Below the pieces are notes generated by a model. The model had not been told where the DNA came from, did no database searches, and saw only the letters and a list, made by a program, of their open reading frames with translations. A stretch of 64,000 nucleotides of DNA, from positions 1,600,632 to 1,664,631 of the forward strand of contig NC_049995.1 in the NCBI RefSeq assembly GCF_000003815.2, given 5' to 3'. Shown in pieces: positions 55,127-64,000 of the stretch. Within the stretch, counting starts at the first letter, position 1. Each line of letters starts with the position of its first letter. The position numbers were made by a program, and so were the translations under genes. This DNA comes from Branchiostoma floridae (taxonomy: Eukaryota; Chordata; Leptocardii; Amphioxiformes; Branchiostomatidae).

Positions 55127-55672
55127 TCACACTATAAAAACCGGAGATTACTCCGGACGTTGCGAGTGGCATCCGTTACTCTTCTTAAGAAGTAGAATGA
55201 ACTGGCAGAACAAGTCATTACGAGTACTAAAAAAACGGTTGAACATGTCAAAGTGGCTAACTTATAAAGATCGTATGCAAATGTCACCCATATTGTTTTA
55301 CCTAAGGTGACATTGCTCCTATGCAATAGCATGAGTGAATACGATTATTATATGTTAGTGACTTTGACATGTTCAACTGGGTTTTCTAGTTAAATGTACT
55401 TTAAATGTACCTTAAATATATACTTTTTACAAAATGTACCAGACTTCTAGACTGAGTACTTACAAAATTAGAGTCCTTTCTAATGTTTAATCAATAACTG
55501 ATGCATTGATTGTTACTTCAAACAGGCAGACATCAATCATATTAGTGAAAAGCCTTATGAAATCCCATTACTACTATACTACAGTAAGTGTTCCATATTA
55601 TGTAGTTTATATACAGCACACAAACATCACGCAAAAATTAGCCATTCTTGACTCAAACGTCAAATGGTACGT

Positions 55673-56057
55673 CTACAATATGCAATAGAATGGATCTTTC
55701 ATGTTCTTGTCTCCGTTCTCTGCGGAAGTTTGTACTTGTTCCTTTTCCTGAGTTTTGAAGTCTGTCCAACTGTCGCGGCTCTTGGTCATCTGGCGTGTAT
55801 CTTCTTCTATCAGGTCATCAGAGCTCCGCGTGCGTGGGGAAGGTAAGATGGCATTACGTTTGTTTTTCTCCTTTTTCCAGCCTATGTAGTCCTTGAATTG
55901 CTTCACCATGAAGTCCACAATCTCGTGGTCGTTTGACTGTTTCTCGATGTTGGCTTTAACGCTCTCGAAGCTGTCCATCAGGATCGCCACAAAGGTGAAG
56001 ACGAGGATGCAGCTGGACGTCACCACGTACGTGAACCAGATCGCCGGCCCAAGGAAC
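55673..56057 (-). CDS. Polycystin-1-like gene, last exon
   Basis: The exon starts after CTTCTCAG in phase 2. It reads FLGPAIWFTYVVTSSCILVF and then TFVAILMDSFESVKANIEKQ (S6), then a Lys/Glu-rich cytosolic tail ending DPFYCIL and TAG at 55673-55675. Confidence 0.92.
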
Positions 56058-59000
56058 CTGAGAAGAGGTAAGATCAGCATGAGATGAGGTAAGAGATGAG
56101 ATGACTTAACAAGTTGGAGCATAAAGGAAAAAATGTACAAGTAGTGTTTCACATACTGCATTACTGGATGCTGTCACTTCATAAGCAAATATCAATTCAA
56201 CATCGTTGCTTCGTGTTTAATATTACAATGAAAAGAAAAGACTTTACCGACAACTCCAAGGGAAACGCTTTACACAATATTCAACATTTGTAACTTTCTA
56301 TCGTCAATGCACAAGATTTGAATATGATAATGTCATAAAGGCCTTGTGGACAAGATTAAGTCATATTAGCGCCCTGTTTGACGGTATGGCCTTCAAAAAA
56401 CTTTATGTATTCTTCTCTGTTGAGGAGAGGCATTCACGGCACCACAAAGAAACTATGAAGACAACACTCAATTCTATTTTGAAAATGCACATTTGAACAA
56501 TGTTAGCCGTCCCTCACCAGTGTCCGTCCCAGAACTCGCTGAAGTCAAACTCTCCCAACTGGATGTTCCACAACGTCTTCAGGCAGGCCAGGAATGTGCC
56601 GAAGCTAGCTGACGTGTTTCCGAGGACGAAGAACAAAGCTTGTGCGAACGCCATGATGACAACGATGTAGATCACGATGAAACCCAACACTTTTGGTGCG
56701 GCGTGTTTGATAGTGTCACCGATAAGCGACATCCGACGGTTGAAGCGGAGAAGCTTGACAAACTTTGCGATGACGAGAGTGACGATGATGGCGATGACGT
56801 ACCCGTACACAGCGTCCCAGAACGCCGCTTCACTAGTGGTGGAAGGTAACAAACATATACAGTTCCCTCTGTGAGGAGGCTTGGTCATATTAGAAAGTTA
56901 AAGGAGCACACATTCTCAAACAAGAGACAATCAACAGTCTTATAAGACTACAACTAAAGTACAAGCTCCATCAAATAGTGGGGCAGTCATAAAATATTTG
57001 CAGCTCCTTATGCTCTGTCTTTTTTTTTACAGGGAAGGCCTGATTTATCTAGAACACGTCGTAAGGCGTGGTCCTAAGTAAAGTAGAGGTTGGCTTAGAC
57101 AATACTATGCGAACATTTGAAATAGTATATCCTTGAGATCCTTCAGTCCTAGTCATGATACAAAAAGCTTGAAGCAATTAAGCCGCCAACTGGTACAAAT
57201 ATATGAATTGAGTCCACAACCAACCTGTAGTTAACGAATCTGCCGGGGTTGCTCCTGCGATAGGCCGTTATCCTGTCAGTAATGACCATGCGCCACGCGA
57301 ACAGACAGACGGCACACACAGACAGCCAGGCCACCGCCAACTCCACCCAGTTCCAGAATTCACCGAAATACTTACATTTCTTCTGGCGAAGCTCTTTCAC
57401 TGAGAAAAGAGAGTAATTTTGTCGTCGGTTTGAAGTGCCCCACACAATGATAAAGATTGATGTTAATTGAACAACGATGATGACATCCGTAAATAGTTTC
57501 ATCAGGTTGGTAGATCAATCGAACAAAGTCTTCTTCGTTTCACAACCTTCCTTTTTATTCTTCCATAGACGTTTCGGCGACTGTCACCTTCATCAGAACA
57601 AAATGAAACATACTAACGTTATCGGTGCGATATGAACTATACAATCAGTGCAATCCGAACTTAACGTATTGTATTGTGACGTAATTACTTGACATAGAAT
57701 GTTCTCTCATATGATTACTTGACATGAAATGCTGAAGAATACAGAGAAGAAGAAACAAGAAGAAACGTCCAGAAACGTCCAGAGGTATAGTGACACTCCC
57801 ATACATAAAAGGAGTTACAGAGCCATTCGAGATAATATTCCGACGGCAAGATCACTACAGCAGTAAAACCCAAAACCACCTTGAGGAGACTTTTAGTCTA
57901 TCGATATCCCAAAGACTTCGAAAAATTAGAAGACGCTGTAAAAACAGATTGTTTGTATATAATTCCATGTAAAAGTTGTAGCAAAGTATATATTGGGGAG
58001 ACAGGAAGAACATTTGGCACTAGATTAGAAGTACACAGAAAGGAGGCTACAAATGTTGAAGGAAGAAAGTACACTAGGGCACAGAAGAAAGAAGCAGAGA
58101 AAGAGGAAACAACTCAGCGGTGACGGACCACATTGCAAGAAATAACTGTGTAATAGATTGGGAGGGGGCAAAGGAAAGAGAGGACAACAAATACACACGT
58201 TTGGTCAAGGAAGCCATCTGGATCAGAAAATCTACAGCAGTGATGAATAGAGACGTGCCATGGATCAATGAATACTGTTTTCGCTCTTTTGTTTACGTAG
58301 AACGCTATGTGCAATTTTGAAAACAACAACATCAAATTTATTACACGTACGATAGACAGCATAGATCGCACGACTCTGGTTTCAAAGAGATTGTTCCAAA
58401 GCCCATACCCTCCGTTGTGCGAAAGGCTACCGACAGAAAAGTTTTCTAGTCGCTATATGTGAGATGCTTTTAGATACAAAATGTATAATTATTCAATTAC
58501 ACACGCGTGCGCGCATGCATGCCATGCACACACACATAAATGGACTCTTAGATAATTACATCTTAATGGCTTTTATGAATATTATGATCTTTAGAAACGG
58601 CTCTCTGTTAGTAAATCAAGTGGTATAACGTTTTGTGACGTAACACCAACTAAAAAAACCTTCTGACCTTCCCGGTACAGGTAGAAGAGCAGCATGATGA
58701 CGTAGAGAATCTCACACGCCATGATGTAGAGCGTGTACTGGGACGTGTAGTTGTACAGGCGTACAGTCTGGATGTCTGCCCGCGGAAACACGCCTCCCGA
58801 CACGGGCAGCTCAAGGGCGAGTGTCACCACCGAAAACAGGTTGACGTAAGCGTTGTAAATGGTGAACTCGACGAGAACGGTGCGCGTGTTGTCGTCGATC
58901 CACATGTTGTTCTTCAAGTCCTGGATAATGGCGACGCTTTCTGCTGGGTTGGTGCTGAGTTCTGCTACATAGCCACCGCCTGCATACAGAGCAAAGCTAC

Positions 59001-62000
59001 CCCAGAATGGGTAGCCTAGGGAAATAATATGTAGCACTTGTAAGTAAAAAAGAATCACTAAAATCCTGTTTAATCATATCTGACCAGTTTACTAGTTAAC
59101 TTGTAACCTCTTCCAATCATTCCTCCTGTATTGCATCCTCTGCTCAGGGCTTTGAACAGTCGATGTGGGAATGTGTAGAGAACGCTGTACTTTTTGTAAA
59201 GTTTCATCTTGTAAAAAAGTATATGTATATGATTACAATGAAATGTTGAAAATAGCATTTCAGTTTTACAATGCATTTGTTCGATCACTCGGCTGAAAAA
59301 AATAATACAAAAAAGACAATCCCTACCTATCGTCTCTACATTTTTTTCAGGACCGTAACTGGAAACACAAATATTTTTCCTAACCTAACAGCATAATGAA
59401 GACCCTCAGTGGTTACATGTATGTCATGCCTTCTCTGTAATAGTTGGACTTGCTTTTGCTGTTGCTGTTTCACTTCTGGACAGAAATCAGATTACAATTT
59501 TGACTTTGATAGAAAATATATGGGTACTCGCTGATATTCATATTGATATTCAACTGAAACAAGAGTCCCATAGTCCTCGGTGAAGTAATACTGGTGTTTG
59601 CGGCGTGGCTTGAGTGTTTGATACCCTCTTAACTACAGACTACCGACATGCCAAATGCCAAATGTCAAAAGGATCCTGATTTATAGTTGCAAAGGAACAA
59701 ATCCAAACGCAAATATCAAAGAAGATTTTTCTCATAGATTATGTAAATGAGGCCCTGATTTGCATCTAAGAATGATCAAATTCATACGAATGCAGCAATG
59801 GGATCGTGAGATGCAGTTGCGAACGTACACACATTGCCACCTACAATACTCACATATACACACATGGCCACCTACAATACTCACATATACACACATGGCC
59901 ACCTACAATACTCCTTCAGGAGGTTACCATCCTTCCCGGAGGTATTACAGAGCTATTGAAAATTGATCAGCCCAGCTGATGTACTGTTACACGTGTAGGC
60001 TCGTACCGTTTAGCGCTGAAGATGTCTGATAGACCCAGGGAGATGTTTGGTTGACGACGGCGTTGTTCATAGGACTGGTGTCTTCATTCTCCCAACTATA
60101 CTCTACGTTACAGTCGTCAAGAACGCCAGCAACTCGGGGGGACATGTTGCACACAGCATCTGCATGTTAAAAACAAAGCGTCATGTAAAACCTGTCCTAC
60201 TAATTGTTGTAGTTGAGAAGTACGGTCCAACACGCAGTTTTCATGTTGTATGTCGGATATGCATCATTCGGTAGCATTATATCTGGTATGCTTCATGAGT
60301 CATAACTCTTTTTCTAAAAGTCAGTGTCAAGGCACATCTATTGAATCTAGTTATGTGGCACTTCTATTCCGACGGACGAACAAGATTGAATCTAGTTATG
60401 TGGCACTTCTACGTGGCATTATCTTAATTTCAGCCCGTCAAATCAAATCGTGACATTTATCGTAATAGCCTAAATTCCTTCAGAAAAATGGACACTACAC
60501 TTTTGAACGCCCATTCCTCCAGCGACTTGTCATCTAAGCCACAACATCTAACAATCTTCAGCCTTCAATTCGATGGTAAATAATCGCAGCTTGGTAGGGT
60601 TGTTCTCAGTTTTAACTTGTTTGCAGTTTGTAAATCCGCGCGGCGGACCATCACTTCCGTCCAAGGGTTTAGGCAATGAGTAATGACGACCAACAGGCAA
60701 CACGCTCAACATGCAAAATATCCATGTGCTGCTCGAGATATAAGGCTCGGCTCCCTAGGCCTAGCACGTGCACGTTAATGTGGGTCACGCTGTAGCTGTG
60801 TCACGCTGTAGCTGTCGAAAAGGCCGTAGTATTCCAGTAATGGCCGATAACGACGTCGACACTCTGAACACAATACTTTTTACTTTTTCAGCTGGAGAGC
60901 CCGGGAGCCCTGGAAGCACTGCGCTGATGCGCTGATGATTTCAACTAGGCTCCTTGCAGGAGGCGGCGGCAATTATTTTGGGGAGCGATGATTCGCGATT
61001 TTCAACTTATGGGCCAGGTTCTTATTACAGGAATATCGTGTTTAAAGGACATTCCCAGTATAACAATCTGGCCCAAAATCGCGAAGAAGCGTTCTCCATC
61101 CCCTTAAACTTCTCCATCCCCTTAAACGTCCCAAGACGCCTGCGAAGGCGGCCAGTTCTCGGAGCCTGGTCACCCCCACCAGGTAGTGGACGTGCCCAGC
61201 CGTGAAGGCGCTGTTGCTGACGGTGTCGCCGTTGTACCAGGTCTCCGTCAGGCCGGGGATCAGACCCTCCTCCAGCCAGGTCCAGAAGTCATCCAGCTCT
61301 CCAATCTGTACATGTACATTCAGGACGAAATGGTCCAAGTTGAACTATTAGGTACACGTATATTGTTGTTGATAGATATTGTTGATAAATATTGTTGCAG
61401 ATTTCATTGTAGATACTTTGTACACTATCTTTCATCATGCATATATAATAGTTTTTTTTTTTAAATTCCATTTGAATTGTCTCTGTTTTTTTTTCATCAG
61501 GGCTAGCCCTTTGTAACAGCCCTTGGCAAAATTATTCCATCATTGTTCTTAAGTTATATATCTACCTATGGTAAACAGTGAGATCCAAAACTACACCTTT
61601 CTGGTGTCCTCACCATTTCATTTTTATTTCCTATTGTTACACCTGCACCTGGCACATACATTGTATCTCAATGTGTATATAATGGTTCACACCATACAGA
61701 GGTGACAGCGATGGTCACAGTTGCTCTTTTTTGCTCCTTGGAAGATTTTGACCAGAATGCCCCAGCAGTTCTAAAGCAAGCTGCTAGAGGGCCCAAACAT
61801 ACAACACTTCTTCCTTACACCACAAGCTATGTGCCACCAAAAAATTAAGACCATATCATATCCATGTCAAAAGATACAAAAATCCAAGTTCTGTTGCAGT
61901 ACCAAGGTCACACACCAGGGGATCCAAAATTGACTTTGACCTTCGTCTTCCAAACACATACCCAAATACCAAATATCATTACAATCCATCAACAGGTTCT

Positions 62001-63623
62001 AAAGTTATGCTGACCACAAATATGTGGAAACACAAACAGACACACACACAGACACACCAAAAACTATACTTCCATTTTTCATGGAGGTAAATATCATCGC
62101 AATCACATGTTCTGTTCTGGAGATATAGCACTGGAAACGACCCTTCCACACACTCCCATGCTACTGAAAACTCAAAACACATGTTACAGCTGCTAGCTGT
62201 CCCCAAGGAGGTTGAGACAGAGGGAATGAGGCCAGATCACTCCATATCAGGAAAAGGGGTGTAAATATTCTTTTTAAACGAACCACAAAACAACAGCAAA
62301 CTTCTAATCTACTTAATAGCACAATAGGTCACACACTCTATACCCATAGCAAAGGAAATCGCAATCCATCCAGAGGTTCTAAAGATATAGGTCCGGAATC
62401 ACAAAGATCCCTACCAGAAACAGTACATGCTTTTTTCAAGCATGTAATAAATATATAGGTACACGTAACCATGTATATGTCAATGCCCTCACATTCTGGA
62501 AGGACAAGATTACAAACTATTGAAGCAAAATATATACATCATGTTAGATATGAAGCCAAACCAGGCATGGTATTCGGTATGCAAGTGACTAATGTGTAGA
62601 CTAATGCTTCAGGTCAAATGTAGTCAAATCATATAGAATCATAACGGTACATTCTGGTAGGAAAAATGGCGTCACGTCAAACTCTGCAGCTCTTACCTCT
62701 TCAAAACCATCGTCCTCAGTAGGCGGGGCCAGGAAGATCTCTCTGACGTCATTGTTCTGGTAGAAGGCGGATTCGGACCTGTGGCCGTTAGCAACGGAAA
62801 CAACGACCCACACGAACAGGAGATAGAAGATAACCTCCACCATCACAGAGTACATCTGACGTTGTTTGGAGCGCAGCTCGCGGGCCGCAGCCAGTTTCTG
62901 TGGGTCGGCCAGGGGTGGCTTTGGGCGTTCGATGTTGGCGTCCTGAAATATGGTATAATTTGTACAAGTTCTTGTTCTTGTTCTTGTAATGATACTGGGC
63001 AACACCCCTAGTTTGTTGGGGCAAACCACCCAGGGCGTAGTGCTGTTGTGTTATTGGCTGTTCCTCAGAACAGGTTGTCTTTTTCATTGGCTTTCGATGT
63101 AACTTATTGACATATCATTATTGACTTATCATGACTAAGTTGCCTGCCGAGTATTTCCATGTACATGAAATATGCCGCAAGGTCTTTACAACTGGTGAAC
63201 TCAAAGCGAGTACCAAAACGGGTGATAAAATAATGCCAATACCAAATGGTGCAAATTCAAGTTATTCTAATGCTGGTGTTATCTATATGGATCGACATGA
63301 TACATATTCACTCATACACATTGAAAACAATTATTCCTGACAGATAAGTTCTAGAGATATCAATGGTAGCATTTGCCAATGAATAAACTAAAGAAATGAA
63401 TATCATTAAGTGTGTTTACGCTAGAAGCTCTGCAGATTTTCAGATTACCTAGTAGTGCTGCGTTTAGATGGCAAGAAAGATTGCGGATTAGATCTACAAA
63501 TATTTCACATTCCACGCATTCCAGGCGATTGTTTCCACCTACCTGCCCAGCTGACATGTGCAGATATTCTTCATTGTCTCGGAGCCTTGCTGCCACGGCG
63601 TCATCGTCCCCGGTGTCTACACT
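55673..63623 (-). CDS. Polycystin-1-like channel protein, C-terminal eight exons
   Basis: Minus-strand exons 63543-63623, 62697-62942, about 61128-61305, 60007-60159, 58668-59015, 57225-57399, 56518-56832 and 55673-56057 join in frame to about 625 residues of a PKD1-family membrane protein. The first recognisable part ERPKPPLADPQKLAAARELR precedes a membrane helix. Then come the extracellular polycystin domain (DDFWTWLEEGLIPGL, YLVGVTRLREL, CNVEYSWENED, YAGGGYVAEL, WIDDNTR), helices S2-S5 with KLLRFNRRMSLIG, the pore region TLWNIQLGEFDFSEFW and S6 with FTFVAILMDSFESVKANIEK. The PKPPLADP segment before S1 favours PKD1L/PKDREJ over PKD2. Members form channels or receptor-channel complexes, often with PKD2-like partners, in cilia or sperm. 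The large N-terminal extracellular part lies beyond the window. The tail after S6 is hydrophilic and lacks an EF-hand. Confidence 0.9.
56518..56832 (-). CDS. Polycystin-1-like gene, S4-S5-pore exon
   Basis: Acceptor CCACTAG, donor CTG/GTGAGG, phase 2 on both sides. It reads AAFWDAVYGYVIAIIVTLVI, KFVKLLRFNRRMSLIGDTIK, then S5 and LKTLWNIQLGEFDFSEFWDG, where the pore loop lies. Confidence 0.93.
57225..57399 (-). CDS. Polycystin-1-like gene, S3 exon
   Basis: Acceptor TTTCTCAG, donor ACAG/GTTGGT. It reads VKELRQKKCKYFGEFWNWVE and LAVAWLSVCAVCLFAWRMV, the family-typical linker and S3, in phase 1 and out phase 2. Confidence 0.92.
57568..57596 (-). ncRNA. Hammerhead-ribozyme-like core
   Basis: On the minus strand CTGATGA is followed by GGTGACAGTCGCC, which folds as a six-pair stem with one G-U pair, then GAAAC and GTC. 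This is the catalytic core order of a hammerhead. Penelope-like elements are known to carry hammerheads with very short stem III. Stem I is not well formed here, so activity is doubtful. It lies 200 bp from the GIY-YIG fragment, on the opposite strand. Confidence 0.4.
57780..58290 (+). pseudogene. Penelope-like element, linker and GIY-YIG nuclease fragment
   Basis: The frame reads LPYIKGVTEPFEIIFRRQ, then DCLYIIPCKSCSKVYIGETG with the YI...KVYIG signature of GIY-YIG nucleases, then RTFGTRLEVHRKEAT. After a stop and frameshift at about 58120 it continues TDHIARNNCVIDWEGAK, KYTRLVKEAIWIRKS and NRDVPWINEYCF, the conserved C-terminal end. The reverse transcriptase part is missing. It lies in the intron between the S3 exon and the 58668 exon of the polycystin gene, in opposite orientation to the host gene. 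Confidence 0.85.
58668..59015 (-). CDS. Polycystin-1-like gene, polycystin domain end and S2
   Basis: Acceptor TTCCCTAG, donor GAAG/GTCAGA, phase 1 on both sides. It reads YPFWGSFALYAGGGYVAELS, WIDDNTRTVLVEFTIYNAYV, NLFSVVTLALELPVSGGVFP and the S2 helix YTLYIMACEILYVIMLLFYL. Confidence 0.94.
59820..59915. repeat. About 30-bp tandem repeat, three copies
   Basis: GCCACCTACAATACTCACAT followed by ATACACACATG repeats three times, the last cut by CTCCTTCAGG. It lies in a polycystin intron. Confidence 0.88.
60007..60159 (-). CDS. Polycystin-1-like gene, polycystin domain middle
   Basis: Acceptor CATGCAG, donor AACG/GTACGA, phase 1 in and out. It reads AVCNMSPRVAGVLDDCNVEY and SWENEDTSPMNNAVVNQTSP. 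The two conserved cysteines and Y-S-W-E-N-E-D match the disulphide-bearing loop of the domain. Confidence 0.85.
60160..61127. other. Polycystin intron with direct repeats
   Basis: TTGAATCTAGTTATGTGGCA recurs at 60339 and 60387 and AGCTGTGTCACGCTGT near 60790-60815. No exon was seen, although a small one could hide between RLREL and AVCN. Confidence 0.4.
61128..61305 (-). CDS. Polycystin-1-like gene, polycystin domain start
   Basis: After ACATGTACAG the exon reads IGELDDFWTWLEEGLIPGLT, ETWYNGDTVSNSAFTAGHVH and YLVGVTRLREL. The 3' edge is uncertain: a weak donor GAC/GTTTAA at 61127 gives the phase required by the next exon, but residues after RLREL (AAFAGVLG) do not look conserved. Confidence 0.75.
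61740..62420 (-). mobile_element. Interspersed repeat family R1 and related unit, two diverged copies
   Basis: AAGCAAGCTGCTAGAGGGCC, AAGCTATGTGCCACCAAAAA and CAATCCATCAACAGGTTCTA match the reverse orientation of R1. A second short copy reads CAATCCATCCAGAGGTTCTA at 62362. It occupies the intron between the S1 exon and the 61128 exon. Confidence 0.65.
62697..62942 (-). CDS. Polycystin-1-like gene, S1 exon
   Basis: Acceptor ATTTCAG, donor GAG/GTAAGA, phase 0, 82 codons. It reads DANIERPKPPLADPQKLAAA, RELRSKQRQMYSVMVEVIFY and LLFVWVVVSVANG (membrane helix), then the start of the extracellular part. Confidence 0.93.
63543..63623 (-). CDS. Polycystin-1-like gene, short cytosolic exon
   Basis: Acceptor CTGACCAG, donor CAG/GTAGGT, phase 0, 27 codons: SVDTGDDDAVAARLRDNEEY then LHMSAGQ. 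Its acidic character fits the loop that precedes PKPP in relatives, and the phases match. Confidence 0.65.
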
Positions 63624-64000
63624 CTGGTCAGGCATGTCAAAACACGTTTAGACAAGGACATACATGTATACATTCATCATTCATAGTATGGGTAGTTTGC
63701 GTCGAAAAGTTCATCTTAAGCGGAGCGATTATGTCACCTATGTAGCAGTTCGCACACGTGCTAAGATTTATGTAAACGCTGTTGAAACGGCGTCTATTTT
63801 TCTGGCTTGGACATGTATGCCGTATGCCAGGTGGGAGAATTCCCAGGGACCACCTGTACAGTCAACTAACCATCGAGACAAGAGCACGTAGTCGTCCCCA
63901 CCTGCGGTTCACGGATGTTAAAAGTGACATAAAATAACATACCAAAAACTATACATAACTGCACTATCAAAAAGATACCCTTTGGGCGAAAGTGATTTAG
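63624..64000. other. Polycystin intron, no exon called
   Basis: The next exon upstream is not certain. An AG/GTGGTCCCTGGG at about 63855 on the minus strand is a possible exon start but gives no recognisable peptide. Confidence 0.3.

Noticed and set aside
63770-63895. Further polycystin exon on the minus strand
   Set aside because: AG/GTGGTCCCTGGG gives a short frame without conserved residues, and the phase could not be tested against an upstream exon.

Overview
The window reads as a nuclear genome segment of an intron-rich metazoan. The three recognisable genes have split coding sequences with matching intron phases, and the DNA is crowded with minisatellites, small DNA transposons and remnants of LINE and Penelope-like elements. 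Amphioxus (Branchiostoma) is the best guess. That is inference from the chordate-like gene families and from repeat types I associate with amphioxus; no single sequence proves it. Two runs of N (11209-11308 and 49725-50035) are assembly gaps.

Layout. Positions 1-2366 hold the last three exons of a CRAL-TRIO lipid-transfer gene (alpha-tocopherol transfer protein/clavesin type) on the + strand. A 35-bp minisatellite lies directly upstream of one exon and a 371-bp hAT-type insertion lies inside the last intron. From 2.4 to 23 kb there is no confident protein gene. This stretch carries microsatellites, a 520-bp perfect-style palindrome, a degenerate reverse-transcriptase fragment, a 95-bp and a 183-bp tandem array, an inverted pair near 14-15.7 kb, an 821-bp TA-flanked transposon, and a candidate two-exon small gene on the - strand (18128-20734).

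Positions 23152-36324 carry a complete-looking BTB-BACK-Kelch (KLHL-type) gene of ten exons, about 606 residues, on the + strand. Every exon junction keeps frame. Two of its exons are preceded by tandem arrays whose units copy the exon start together with its 3' splice site. Intron 1 contains a 1.55-kb transposon whose ends are arrays of short palindromes spaced at about 3, 4 or 5 helical turns.

Positions 37.5-55 kb are mainly repeats: a nested mariner-like element, a palindrome, a promoter-like repeat duplicated 6.3 kb apart with a second repeat in a split direct arrangement, a 1.65-kb array carrying 5' splice-site motifs, three unassigned candidate exons, and a 5'-truncated LINE inserted in a 26-bp minisatellite. 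Positions 55120-63623 carry the 3' eight exons of a polycystin-1-like (PKD1L/PKDREJ-type) channel gene on the - strand, with a Penelope-like GIY-YIG fragment in one intron.

The three genes are not functionally linked: a lipid carrier, a probable CUL3 ubiquitin-ligase adaptor and a polycystin channel subunit. What ties the window together is the repeated association of minisatellites with splice sites.
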